Shown here one piece after another: positions 1 to 10,902 of a DNA stretch of 64,000 nt. A program made the translations under genes and the position numbers. How positions within the stretch are numbered: position 1 is the stretch's first letter; every line of letters begins with the position of its first letter. The notes under the pieces are model-generated. The model worked only from the letters and a program-made list of their open reading frames with translations. It was not told the origin of the DNA and did no database searches. The stretch lies in NCBI GenBank assembly GCA_024509875.1, contig JAMPIV010019083.1, forward strand, positions 143,182-207,181, given 5' to 3'. The DNA is from Oreohelix idahoensis. Taxonomy: Eukaryota > Mollusca > Gastropoda > Stylommatophora > Oreohelicidae.

Positions 1-1
1 T

Positions 2-790
2 GATGATGTTGTCCTGATTGCTAAATCAGAGACACATCTCCAATCCAACCTGCAAGTCTGGAAGGAAGAGCTGGAGAAGAGAGGGATGGTCATAAGCAGC
101 TCTAAAACAAAATCCATGGTGATATCACGAGAAGAAAGAAAACATCAGATTAAGTTGGGAGAACAGGTCCTGGAGCAGGTCGACCACTTTAAATATCTCG
201 GAGCTATTATAGACCGAAAGGGGGGCATCAAAGAAGAGTTGGCCACTCGAAAAGCAGCGGCTGGGAGACTTTATCAGGCCATAAATCGAGGATTCCTCAG
301 CAAGAAAGAGGTTGGTAAGAAAACGAAGATGGCTGTATACCGCTCCACCTATGTCCCAGTCTTGACATATGGATGCGAGTCATGGGCAATGACTACAACC
401 CACAAAAGCCAGATTCAGACCTCAGAAATGAGGTATCTGAGGAAGGTGGTTGAAGTAACAAGAAGAGACATGGTCCGCAACCAGACGATACGTCAAGGCC
501 TAAAATCCCACCCGCTGCAGACCCAAATAGAACAGTCCCAACTAAGATGGTTTGGCCATGTCTGCAGAATGGGAGAAGATCGGCTACCACGACAAGCATG
601 GGAAACAAAGAGCCAGGGATCCAGACCTCCAGGACGACCCAGAGTCCGCTGGGAGGACAATATTAGACAATCTTTGAAGGACCGAGGACTAGAATGGAAC
701 CAGGCCAGGAAAAAGACAGCCGATAGGATAGTCTGGCGCTCTCTCTTCCAAACCTCTACACCTCACGGTAGAAGAGGAACGACTAAGTAA
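2..790 (+). CDS. LINE reverse transcriptase, C-terminal part (copy A), cut by window start
   Basis: The frame is open from base 2, where it begins within the catalytic [F/Y]ADD motif (the DD codons are the first two), to a stop at 788-790. It carries the RT thumb and the usual C-terminal tail of endonuclease-type non-LTR elements: FKYLGAIIDRKGG, LTYGCESWAMTT, LRWFGHVCRMGEDRLPRQ and GRPRVRWEDN. The protein copies element RNA into DNA at a nicked genomic target. The closest relative in the window is copy B (30360-33183), about 2% different by eye, but copy A keeps about 35 more C-terminal residues and its true stop. An internal ATG at 86 is not a real start. The clade (RTE-like) is inferred from general resemblance. 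The part before the ADD motif lies outside the window. Confidence 0.85.
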   Translation, partial: DDVVLIAKSETHLQSNLQVWKEELEKRGMVISSSKTKSMVISREERKHQIKLGEQVLEQVDHFKYLGAIIDRKGGIKEELATRKAAAGRLYQAINRGFLSKKEVGKKTKMAVYRSTYVPVLTYGCESWAMTTTHKSQIQTSEMRYLRKVVEVTRRDMVRNQTIRQGLKSHPLQTQIEQSQLRWFGHVCRMGEDRLPRQAWETKSQGSRPPGRPRVRWEDNIRQSLKDRGLEWNQARKKTADRIVWRSLFQTSTPHGRRGTTK

Positions 791-798
791 GTAAGTAA

Positions 799-880
<82 letters not shown>
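783..880. repeat. (TAAG)n LINE tail running into a (TA)n microsatellite
   Basis: Four TAAG units follow the LINE stop codon directly and pass into about 80 bases of TA dinucleotides with one TAGA interruption near 847. A short tandem 3' tail is typical of several LINE clades. The TA run may be later expansion of the tail or pre-existing target DNA. Confidence 0.85.
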
Positions 881-883
<3 letters not shown>

Positions 884-1448
884 CCGCTTTGCACTGTTAA
901 CTCTTTCCTGAAAAATCAAGCGCTAACCAAAAAAAGCGCTAAACGAATTTTGATTTCCCATAAGGGTTAACAGAAAACAAATTAGCTCGTTCCCAAGGTT
1001 CAGAAAGCTGCATAAAAATTAAGAAAAAAGTGATACAAAACAAAAATTAAACAGTTAACAACATTTATTAACTACATATAATTATCAAACATATTGAACG
1101 CAAACAAAAATACTATGTATGTACTGTACTTACATAAAATATTATAGAGCTTTAATCACTGCTATTTCCGTCATTTGTGGCTACAGTTGTCATGGCCGAG
1201 CTGTTATTATCATCAGACTACTGGTTAGCAGAAGGCTTCGTAGATGCTGAAAACGTTTTTCTGGTTCCAGAAGTAGAAGGCACACCTACATGGTCAATGG
1301 TGGCAGAATATATTGGAGGAGACTAAATATAACCGAACTGAGCGGTCTTTGCTTTCTCACCTTTTTCTCTTTAAGAAGCACCTTGTAGCATTTAAGATCT
1401 TGTTCTATGTTATGAATTACCATAGAATTGCATTCCATTTTGTGAGCA
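881..1448. other. Unassigned AT-rich DNA
   Basis: No coding signal or recognised repeat. The overlapping short ORFs on both strands around 1286-1522 show no conserved motif and partly run into the repeat that starts near 1449. Confidence 0.4.
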
Positions 1449-3710
1449 TGTGTCACGGATTGCCTCCCCTGCTTAGCAGTCGTGGTCCAACAGTGGCCAA
1501 AACTCAAGAGTATCTAATATGAATCGTCAAAGGTGTCTACCTTCGCACAAGATTACTCTTGGCAGAGTTGTAGATAGAAGGGTAATGAAGCTTCTATCGC
1601 AAGGTATGTTCATAAGATATTTCTGAAGTCAAGAACAATGCTGCATTGACAGAGCAATTGTTAACTTTATATCGGTCCGCCGCCTTTCATGAAGAATTAA
1701 GCAATTATTAATTTCAGCTCATCAAGCCCCCACCCTGATTTACTCAGTGGAATTCTTATTATTATGGTATAGCTCTGTTTAGAGTGTATTGAGTAAATTG
1801 ACTGAGACAAACATGCAGTACATGTAAAATGATTAAATCGAAGTTAAATTTATATAATTACAAATAACAAATTTAATAATCATTTAGGTTTAACAAAGTT
1901 ATAGAAAATTTGAATAATGATTTATTTAAAAAAGTGGATCATCACTGTTGTGATTGGAAGTAAGTTTTTAAAGGAGTTCACGTGTCAGCTTATAGGTTTC
2001 ACTTATCTGCCATTAGTAGGTTCTGCTCCCACTGATGGTTTGGTTCTGAGTAGATAGGTCACTAATAACGCTCGTCGCTGGTCAAGGATATAGGGCGTAG
2101 CACGTTCCCAGAGGTTTCAGGGAGCGTCTACAAAGCTGGTCCCTCGTCTTAAAGCTCAGACCACTGTTCCCTTCTTGTTTCAGAGATAGTACCCTCAGCT
2201 GGTACCACCAATAACTATGGTAAAAGAATAGAAATGAAACGCTCTCCTGAGTTCTGCATTTCCCGACACATAATTATGTGTCCCTTTCTCTCTATTCCAT
2301 CATCCCATCTATCTCAGAATTTACTCTCGATGAGAATTAAACTTAATCCCTCGAGAGAAAACTTTCTTTACATTTAAATTGAATTGCTTTACATTGATTT
2401 TTCATTTAAATGAAAAGGTTAATAGTACAGATAGAATATGTTTACATTTACATCTCCACTGATTGAAAAGTGTTCACAGTATAAATTGAATATGTTTTCA
2501 TTTATATCTACACTTGTTGAAAAGTTTGAAACATTCATTAATTTTAAAGTGAACATGTTTACATAGACATTTACACTGGTTTGAAAATGTAAATATTATA
2601 CTTAGAATGTACATCATTTCTTTCATCTTTCCCTCCCTGCTCCATATGGAACTTGGGACTACCTATGCTTTTAGTTCTCTGTATGAAACTAGCAATAAAG
2701 CAGTCACCAGCCCTTGCTGTGGTGGTTCATAAAATCATCATTCTATACGCTGAGGTTGCCAGCCTCAAATGACTTGGACATCCACTCGCGATTTTGACAT
2801 ATTAATATTCCCATGGCAATGTATACATATTAGTTAACATGTTAGTAATGAAAAATGTAAAATGCAAAACTTTACGCCAATCCGGGCTCACATACTTTTT
2901 GCTTAGATGAATAAAGGCACTTGAATCGGCCTCTTACATGTGTTCTTCGGGGTCGTTATTTTAATAATAGATACCCTCTATGACTCCGTGTTTCAGTTTC
3001 TTCAGATTCCGGTTCCTTATTAAAATGGTTTTCCTGGGCTCTTTAAGTCCGTCATGATTTTCCACAAAGTCTGGCCTAATAAATGGAATTCTGAATTCTA
3101 ACTTCTGGCAAGGCCTGGTTGTGTCGTCTTGGCAAACGATTTCTCACAGTGAACTAGACTTGCAAAAAATATCAGATTATATTGCAAGTCTGCCCCCGCA
3201 TTTATTTGTTACGAGGCTAATCAGAAAGCCAATCATTTTCAAACATGGAATAATTTCTGTGCATGATGCTGAGGTCACCTCTCCCATATATGGTAATAAA
3301 ACATCCGATTGCCTGGCAGGCAAACTCACCAACACATTTGTAAACTTGTACAACAATGTGTTTCAGATGTAACAACTTATTACTTTCGTATAAAGTAATG
3401 TCTTCGTGATAGTCGGACAGGAAACGATTATGTCATTTATGTCTGTCCATAAGGTGTCTCACAGACGAGTAATCTTGTTATCTCTCGCTTGAGCACGCAA
3501 AACCCGTCTCTTTACCACCTTGGCAACAGACGCACCCTTGCCTTACCAGCGATTAAACAAATAAGCTGGGCCGATTTTAGTGTGAATCTGTCGTAGCCAA
3601 GGTTTGGTACACGAGAATTTATCACCCTGACTGCCGTTTCAATATTGCATCACCTGTCTACTATCTCAGCATGGATGAGCAGGTAAACAGACAAGACGAA
3701 ATATTATTAA
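1449..3710 (+). mobile_element. 2.2-kb dispersed repeat, copy 1 (possible solo LTR)
   Basis: The stretch matches the reverse complement of 38400-40570 in the same order along its length. Shared anchors are the GGATTGCCTCCCCTGCT/GGTATTGCCTCCCCTGCT start, a segment on the sense side of CCATATGGAAC, CACGGAGTCATAGAGG-like sequence and the GGTGCGTCT block near 3525. The left edge begins TGTGTCACGG here and TGTGACGG in copy 2, as an LTR could. There is no internal coding region. The small ORF at 3121-3372 is not supported by copy 2. The right edge is diffuse. Confidence 0.6.
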
Positions 3711-4250
<540 letters not shown>

Positions 4251-4469
4251 AACATATTCTCTCTGAGAAACACAGGGGTTCAACAAAAACATTCTCATCG
4301 TTCTTGTCCTGTGCCATCCGTTCAAGGCTTTTCCAGTATCTTCATTATCCTTGTTCTATATGTTACCAATTTTCCTCATTCGCCTGATTTTATTATTTTG
4401 TACATTCATTAATTACTCTTCAGCTCCATTAAACAGAGTCCTTCAACAAGTTCACGCAAACCTTTCCTA

Positions 4470-4850
4470 TCTTGTGCCATCCATTCTAGCTCTACACAAG
4501 TGGTTATCCCTTTCATGTCTGCTTTCGGTTGCCTATTCCATTTATGTTTAGATTTCCTTCTGTTTTTCTTATTTTTTGTGGATTCCAGAATAAGGACGAC
4601 CTTGTTATGCTAGTATCTGGCGGATCTCTTCTTCTTCTGCGTTCAGTTTGTAGTCATGCTAAATCTGCAGGCCTATCGCCAGGACGAAGTCCACAGTCTT
4701 TACCAGGTCGGCGCGGCAGCCCCATAGCTTCTGCTAGTATCTGGCGGATCTCAATATGCGTTATATCCAACGGTTATCGCTTTGTCCTCAGCTCTTGTTC
4801 CTTAAGTATTTTTCTTGTTCTTGTCAATAGTTCGCCAGTGGTGGCCATGT
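4470..4850 (-). pseudogene. RTE-like LINE 3' fragment, interrupted by a short insertion
   Basis: Read on the minus strand the segment encodes degenerate LTRTRKIL..EQELRTKR followed, after a 103-bp insertion, by the SLFWNPQ block. These match the C-terminal end of the LINE at 22190-22641 (MTRTRQVPVEQELRRRR ... [13 protein letters not shown]). There are stops and no start. It is a 5'-truncated, decayed insertion. Confidence 0.6.
4608..4752 (-). mobile_element. 103-bp 5'-truncated retroposon with (GAA)n tail and perfect 21-bp TSD
   Basis: The 21 bases at 4608-4628 recur exactly at 4732-4752 (starting TGCTAGTATCTGGCGG). Between them lie 103 bases that begin TTCTTCTTC on the plus strand, that is, a GAA tail on the minus strand. 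Tail plus long exact duplication is the signature of target-primed reverse transcription. The body is too short to assign to a family. Confidence 0.75.
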
Positions 4851-4859
4851 CATACCACT

Positions 4860-4980
4860 TTTTTTTTTTAATGTAAAACTTTTGCCTCGTTTTGGCGAGG
4901 CGCGTCCCGTTCAACCTAGTCGGTTATATTAGGGCGCATGTCCAAATATAAAAGACACTTAGGTCTGGGGTATAAGGATT
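4860..4980 (-). mobile_element. Short interspersed element with GCCTCG/CGAGGC hairpin
   Basis: It contains GCCTCGTTTTGGCGAGGC, an inverted repeat, joined to TTATATTAGGGCGCATGTCC and AAATATAAAAGACACTTAGG, with a T run at one edge (a poly-A tail on the minus strand). Relatives occur at 22790-22890, 28805-28905, 53262-53313 and 54403-54450. No Pol III boxes are evident. It may be a SINE or a shared LINE 3' UTR. Confidence 0.6.
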
Positions 4981-5174
4981 GCCATACCACTTAAATCCTT
5001 CTATGTTGCCTACGACTGCCTAGATATTTGAGTTTAAGATTGTTAATTATGTGTTGAACTTTACTTTTTTTTTTTTAAATTTCTATATATTTCCTAGTGC
5101 GATGACAGCTCCTTGAGCCTTGGCTATTCTTATTTTCATTTGACTGTCTGGTGTGTACATGATCTATTTTGTCA

Positions 5175-5505
5175 AACACCTGCTTGGGACCCCAAGATGC
5201 AGCAATAGTGAATGCAGTCAGCGACCCATAGCTGTACTGCTTGCATCAGGACCAGCGAACCAGAGCTGGTCAAGACCGCACTCCACCTCCACGTGGTGGT
5301 CCTGGAAACCGTCTGCAGCAGTGCAGTCTGGCTGAGCGAGTGCGGATCGCAATGGGAAGGCAAACCCGGTCCCTAAAATATGCCGTGCTGAAGTCGGATG
5401 TGTCGACCGAAAGGTGCAGATAACACAGCTTAGGCGTAAACAGACACAACGCAACCACCGTCCTTTTCAGGGCGAACGAGGAAGAAGAAGAAGAACACCT
5501 GCTTG
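5175..5505 (+). mobile_element. 307-bp GAA-tailed retroposon, copy 1, with 12-bp TSD
   Basis: The duplication AACACCTGCTTG at 5175-5186 and 5494-5505 flanks a 307-bp body that ends in (GAA)n. A second copy (38081-38388, same strand) shares most of the body, including GCAGTCAGCGACCC, GCGAACCAGAGCTG and CAGTCTGGCTGAG. Short ORFs inside are not conserved in frame between the copies. SINE versus LINE 3' fragment is undecided. Confidence 0.75.
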
Positions 5506-5609
5506 TTTATCTATCAACGGTCTGTCTAAGGTCTCGTTTGATCTGTCAAGGATAATCCTATTTAATATTTTCTCTGGCATTGATAGTTGCATTATTCCAC
5601 TGTAATATT

Positions 5610-6130
5610 AGCACTCTAATAAATCTTCATTCTTTGGTAACTTCTCTTTGTGTCCATTATATCTTCGTATTCTTCGTTATGTACTATGTCTGGTGAGTAG
5701 GCGATCATGTCACTCTACAACTTCCTATCTACAGTACTATTTATCAGTTCTCTTGTAGACTTCTTTCTCATGCTATAATGTCAAATTGTCCAGTATTTTC
5801 TCTCTTTGTTGTCCTCTAACTATTTGTCCTTCTATCTTTCCTGTTGCCACGATATACTCCTTCTCCTCATAACAGAAATTCTAATAAGGATTGCTTCCTT
5901 CTAACGTGAGGAATAAGCACCCTTTGCGCATTGGCCTCTCTCAGACTTCCTCATTAGTCTTTGTTAGCGGTCCATAATATTTTTAACATTTTTCTGTAAA
6001 ACCACATCAAGAGCTTTTCCTACTTGTTTACTAAATGTCCATGACTCACTTCCGTATAAGTGCAAAATGCTGGATGATTTTTATCTTTACTTTACTTTTG
6101 GCAGTTTTAAATGTTGTCGAAATTGCTTTC
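5610..6130 (-). pseudogene. Decayed LINE RT C-terminal region
   Basis: On the minus strand, broken frames give LYGSESWTFSKQVGKAL, followed downstream by VATGKIEGQIVRGQQREKIL and TVDRKLWSDMIAY-like sequence. This is the order and wording of the post-RT region of non-LTR elements (YG-E-W block, then G-R-G-Q-R-K block, then a D-R-W block). Several frameshifts and stops; no intact reading frame. Confidence 0.5.
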
Positions 6131-7158
6131 CAATCTACGAATGCTTTCTATGTTTCTTTGATAGCATTAGCAACTAACCTTCGCTTGCTTGCTGATATTC
6201 ATGAGGACATCAGCTTTTATACAGTGTTCAGTTTTTTCCTTTCTATTCCATTCTACCTTGTTTCGCATTGCACCAGGATGTCAATTTTATCGTGTCTCAT
6301 TACTGCTGCTATGTATACAGTATTCTCTTGTGTGTGTGAGTGTGTGTGTTTGTGTATTTTTCTTCGTGTGCGAACATTGCCCGTGACAAATCAGGAGATT
6401 TTCCTACAAGAAAAAAATAAATAAATAAAAAAAGATTTAAGGCGACTCAGCAGCTCAAGACTCTTTTCGGTGATTTTCTCAAGACTTTCTCAAGACTGCG
6501 TCATTGAACTCCCGTAACAGAGAACCTTCCGTTTTTGATGGCCGATTTGACTTCTTTAAATTATTTGCTTTGGTTGACACCAGATAATGTTTTTGACGTT
6601 TTTTAAAAACGTTTTAGAGCATGGGCCTAGTCCCAACCCACCTTAGTCGCCTATTACGATTTACGTGTTATCGAACAGTGTTGCTATAGTTTGCAACACC
6701 ACCTCGACGTAGCAGTTAATTTTTAAATTTAAAAAAATGTTATACCAACTGTGCATCTTGTGTCTCTAGGATGTAATGGTTGAGAAGAGGAGGTCGGCAT
6801 CCTATGTAATTGGGAAGGAAACGTCGATATGTCAACGGGACCTCGTCTGTTGTAGTGTACCAATGCAACAAACAGAATGGTGGAGATCGATTGCAGCCCA
6901 TGTTCGATGTTGAAACGACAGCTGAGGCAACTAGAGCGTACGTATGCCTAATATAGCATTAACATTGTCCACAATGACGTCACTGGTCATTTTACTACGT
7001 TCAAGTAACTTCAGTTAGTGTTATCTTCAATGGCGTGGATAATCCACCTGCTCCCCTCCCCTTCCACGGTTGAATAACCCGGGCCCTTCCCTATAGTTGT
7101 TATTGAAACTGCAACCGGGGCTTCCAGCAGCTTAGGGTCTGCGGGAGCCCTATCTACA
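6131..7158. other. Unassigned DNA with short TG and A-rich tracts
   Basis: Contains a short (TG)n near 6333-6355 and an AAATAAATAAA stretch near 6415. The 129-aa ORF at 6035-6424 lies antisense to the LINE relic and has no domain. No gene seen. Confidence 0.4.
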
Positions 7159-7259
7159 CCACAGATCAGCGTTGCCACTCTGAATTTTGAAGAAAGAAAA
7201 CCCTAGATATCGGCGAAAGAGGCTATTTTGGCCGATTTTATGCTACTTTGGGCGAAATC
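7159..7259 (+). mobile_element. hAT-like MITE, left half
   Basis: The terminal inverted repeat CAGCGTTGCCACTC at 7167-7180 is matched in inverse orientation at 22746-22759. The flanking octamers are CCACAGAT (7159-7166) and CTACAGAT (22760-22767), 7 of 8 identical. A CAG-initiated TIR with an 8-bp duplication is the hAT pattern. With the insert removed the element is about 200 bp and non-coding. It was split by the LINE that follows. Confidence 0.7.
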
Positions 7260-8112
7260 AGTGCCAGGAAAAGTATTACACAGAATCATCCTTGAGAGAT
7301 GAAAAGATTCCATAGACAAGCAGCTGAGAGAAGAACAAGGAGGTTTTCGACAAAACAGATCCTGTACAGACCAGATAGCTACATTGAGAATAATAGTTGA
7401 ACAAAGTCTGGAAAGGAATTCACCGCTTTACATCGGATTTGTGGACTATGAAAAGGCATTTGACAGTGTAGACAGAGAATCACTCTCAAAACTGATGAGG
7501 CATTATGGAGTTCCCATGAAGATCATTAACTTAATAAGGAAGACCTATGAAGACATGACATACGGAGTTCTTCATGAAGGACAACTTACAGAACCGTTTA
7601 GGATGAGAACGGGAGTGAGACAGGGATGCCTCTTGTCTCCATTTCTTTTCTTACTAGCAATAGATTGGGTTATGAAAACATCGACATCACACAACAGAAA
7701 TGGAATCCAGTGGAATCTGACTAAACAGCTCGATGATCTGGATTTTGCAGATGACTTGGCTGTTCTGTCCCGTGGCCATAGTCGGATGCAGGAGAGAATG
7801 AAAGTTCTCGGTAAGAGGTCACAACGGGAGGGCCTGAGAGTACACAGGGTAAAGACAGGAATTATGAGAATAGATGCAAGAAATGATAACAAGATTGAAC
7901 TTGAAGAAACACCACTAAAGGATGTAGAATCGTACACATGTCTTGGTAGTGATATTGACAGGGTTGGAGGGACAGACAGTGATATCAAAGTAAGAATACA
8001 AAAAGCAAGAGGCGCTTTCATTGCATTGGGAAACATATGGAGGTCAAGAAAAATCAAGTCCAAGACGAAAATAATAATCTTCAACTCAAATTTCAAGTCA
8101 GTCCTTGTCATA
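7248..8112 (+). pseudogene. RTE-like LINE reverse transcriptase, 5' segment of a split element
   Basis: Frame 1 shows QLREEQGGFRQNRSCTDQ, VDYEKAFDSVDRESL (RT motif A), GVRQGCLLSPFLFLLAIDW (motif B), LDFADDLAVLS (catalytic ADD) and YTCLGSDIDRVGGTDSD. The frame is open from 7303, with an in-frame TGA at 7300. The element is 5'-truncated: endonuclease is absent. TTGGGCGAAATC at 7248-7259 recurs at 22642-22653, just after the tail of the LINE 3' end, so both pieces are one insertion now separated by about 14 kb. Homology stops after FNSNFKSVL at about 8105. Confidence 0.8.
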
Positions 8113-8480
8113 AGAGGTTTTGATGTTACTAAAGTATGGGATATCCTGGACAAATAGGTGTATCAGATGATACCAGGATAGTGCCAGATAAGAGACTGGT
8201 CTTATAAGAAATACCCCCTTCTCTGAAAAGAGCAAGGGTGTATAGATATCAAAGTGGGGTCAAGCTATGTAAGTTCTCAGAGAAGATGATGTACTCTGAG
8301 TCCCTAACTGCTACCTCTTGAGATCCCACAAAGATTAAAGATTAACTGTGTTGTTTTATTTGGCAAATTGTCTAGGGTAATTTATTTAATATAACAGGTA
8401 TTGATTTCAAATAGAACTTTAACTTTAATAAAATTATTAAGCAAGACTGTGTGAAAGTTTTATGTACAATTTAATTGTCC
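8106..8480 (+). repeat. Dispersed repeat, copy 1 (partner 41230-41600)
   Basis: Shares GATATCCTGGACAAA, GATACCAGGATAGTGCCAG, ATAAGAGACT-GTCTTAT and GAAATACCCCC with 41230-41470, then weaker similarity further on. Both copies begin near TGTCA-GAGAGG/AAGAGG. The class of element is not clear. It marks the left edge of the DNA that interrupts the LINE. Confidence 0.6.
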
Positions 8481-8564
8481 TGAACCTCAATCTTTTCAGG
8501 TCAGGAAAACTCAAAAGCAATAAAATGATATTCACACATGAAAATAAATATATTGGAAAAACTG

Positions 8565-8608
8565 TTCCATGTTTGTATGAAATTAATATGAAACAAATAT
8601 AAAGGTAA
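8565..8608. repeat. Inverted copy of an internal array segment
   Basis: The sequence around TATGAAATTAATATGAAACA is the reverse complement of the CATATTAATTTCATATTAA segment found inside each 480-bp unit (first at about 8874-8912). It lies immediately left of unit 1, so unit 1 has a potential long stem that the later units lack. Confidence 0.55.
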
Positions 8609-10902
8609 GTGATTGCGTCATTAATAGGCTGAACTGCCCATGGAGGACTTCTGGTGTCGTGTATTGTGGTTCGCACTATTGACCTGCCATTGAAACATCA
8701 TTTTTTGATGATGCGTAGATGGCAGAGCGGATAGTGTGATTCGCTTGCATGGCTAGGCGGGGTTGTCGCACGGAAGGTCCAGTGTTCAAATCCTGGGTAA
8801 GCCACTCATGTCTGTTGTTTTTTCTGTTGTCTGGTGTTCTACTTCTTTATTTCCTGCGAGTGCCTGATAACATACCTTTATATTTGTTTCATATTAATTT
8901 CATATTAATTTACTGTTTACAGGCCTCAGGTTTCCCTCCCTTATTTGTAATAAATGTTTGTACAATACCAAACCTACCCACTATCCTGTTCTCACTGTTC
9001 TAGTCTACTATCATTTACTGGACACAGTATTAAGGTCCTAAGGGTCTTGTGGATTCGGCCTATACTGCTTGATAGAAATACAACAGAAGTGATTGCGTCA
9101 TTAATAGGCTGAACTGCCCATGGAGGACTTCTGGTGTCGTGTATTGTGGTTCGCACTATTGACCTGCCATTGAAACATCATTTTTTGATGATGCGTAGAT
9201 GGCAGAGCGGATAGTGTGATTCGCTTGCATGGCTAGGCGGGGGTTGTCGCACGGAAGGTCCAGTGTTCAAATCCTGGGTAAGCCACTCATGTCTGTTGTT
9301 TTTCTGTTGTCTGGTGTTCTACTTCTTTATTTCCTGCGAGTGCCTGATAACATACCTTTATATTTGTTTCATATTAATTTCATATTAATTTACTGTTTGC
9401 AGGCCTCAGGTTTCCCTCCCTTATTTGTAATAAATGTTTGTACAATACCAAACCTACCCACTATCCTGTTCTCACTGTTCTAGTCTACTATCATTTACTG
9501 GACACAGTATTAAGGTCCTAAGGGTCTTGTTGGATTCGGCCTATACTGCTTGATAGAAATACAACAGAAGTGATTGCGTCATTAATAGGCTGAACTGCCC
9601 ATGGAGGACTTCTGGTGTCGTGTATTGTGGTTCGCACTATTGACCTGCCATTGAAACATCATTTTTTGATGATGCGTAGATGGCAGAGCGGATAGTGTAA
9701 TTCGCTTGCATGGCTAGGCGGGGTTGTCGCACGGAAGGTCCAGTGTTCAAATCCTGGGTAAGCCACTCATGTCTGTTGTTTTTCTGTTGTCTGGTGTTCT
9801 ACTTCTTTATTTCCTGCGAGTGCCTGATAACATACCTTTATATTTGTTTCATATTAATTTCATATTAATTTACTGTTTACAGGCCTCAGGTTTCCTTCCC
9901 TTATTTGTAATAAATGTTTGTACAATACCAAACCTACCCACTATCCTGTTCTCACTGTTCTAGTCTACTATCATTTACTGGACACAGTATTAAGGTCCTA
10001 AGGGTCTTGTTGGATTCGGCCTATACTGCTTGATAGAAATACAACAGAAGTGATTGCGTCATTAATAGGCTGAACTGCCCATGGAGGACTTCTGGTGTCG
10101 TGTATTGTGTTCGCACTATTGACCTGCCATTGAAACATCATTTTTTGATGATGCGTAGATGGCAGAGCGGATAGTGTGATTCGCTTGCATGGCTAGGCGG
10201 GGTTGTCGCACGGAAGGTCCAGTGTTCAAATCCTGGGTAAGCCACTCATGTCTGTTGTTTTTCTGTTGTCTGGTGTTCTACTTCTTTATTTCCTGCGAGT
10301 GCCTGATAACATACCTTTATATTTGTTTCATATTAATTTCATATTAATTTACTGTTTACAGGCCTCAGGTTTCCCTCCCTTATTTGTAATAAATGTTTGT
10401 ACAATACCAAACCTACCCACTATCCTGTTCTCACTGTTCTAGTCTACTATCATTTACTGGACACAGTATTAAGGTCCTAAGGGTCTTGTTGGATTCGGCC
10501 TATACTGCTTGATAGAAATACAACAGAAGTGATTGCGTCATTAATAGGCTGAACTGCCCATGGAGGACTTCTGGTGTCGTGTATTGTGGTTCGCACTATT
10601 GACCTGCCATTGAAACATCATTTTTTTTGATGATGCGTAGATGGCAGAGCGGATAGTGTGATTCGCTTGCATGGCTAGGCGGGGTTGTCGCACGGAAGGT
10701 CCAGTGTTCAAATCCTGGGTAAGCCACTCATGTCTGTTGTTTTTCTGTTGTCTGGTGTTCTACTTCTTTATTTCCTGCGAGTGCCTGATAACATACCTTT
10801 ATATTTGTTTCATATTAATTTCATATTAATTTACTGTTTACAGGCCTCAGGTTTCCCTCCCTTATTTGTAATAAATGTTTGTACAATACCAAACCTACCC
10901 AC
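8609..10902 (+). repeat. 480-bp tandem array with tRNA-like Pol III boxes, units 1-5 (left block)
   Basis: Head-to-tail units start with GTGATTGCGTCATTAATAGG at 8609, 9089, 9570, 10050 and 10529, with periods of 480, 481, 480 and 479. Unit 5 is interrupted at 10902 by LTR element 1. Units differ by only a few bases. Each has a perfect A-box-like TGGCAGAGCGG (8720, 9200, 9681, 10160, 10642) and B-box-like GTTCAAATCC (8784, 9265, 9745, 10224, 10706), then a T5-T6 run about 25 bases later, and upstream a CATCA/TGATG hairpin. The 79-84-aa ORF repeated in every unit follows from copying and has no known domain. Confidence 0.93.
8720..8822 (+). promoter_or_regulatory. Candidate internal Pol III promoter and terminator (unit 1 representative)
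   Basis: TGGCAGAGCGG at 8720-8730 fits the A-box consensus TRGCNNAGYGG. GTTCAAATCC at 8784-8793 fits the B-box GWTCRANNC. The 53-base spacing is in the range used by TFIIIC. A T6 run near 8817 could terminate a transcript of roughly 100-110 nt. The T-arm pairing is imperfect (CCAG/CTGG), so this is a tRNA-derived promoter such as a SINE head, not a functional tRNA gene. The same arrangement repeats in the other units. Confidence 0.6.

Noticed and set aside
8711..8800. A genuine tRNA gene in the array
   Set aside because: A and B boxes are good, but acceptor and T stems do not pair as in a cloverleaf. Treated as tRNA-derived only.
8609..10902. CRISPR-like array
   Set aside because: Units are 480 bp and fully repeated with no unique spacers, in a eukaryotic context.
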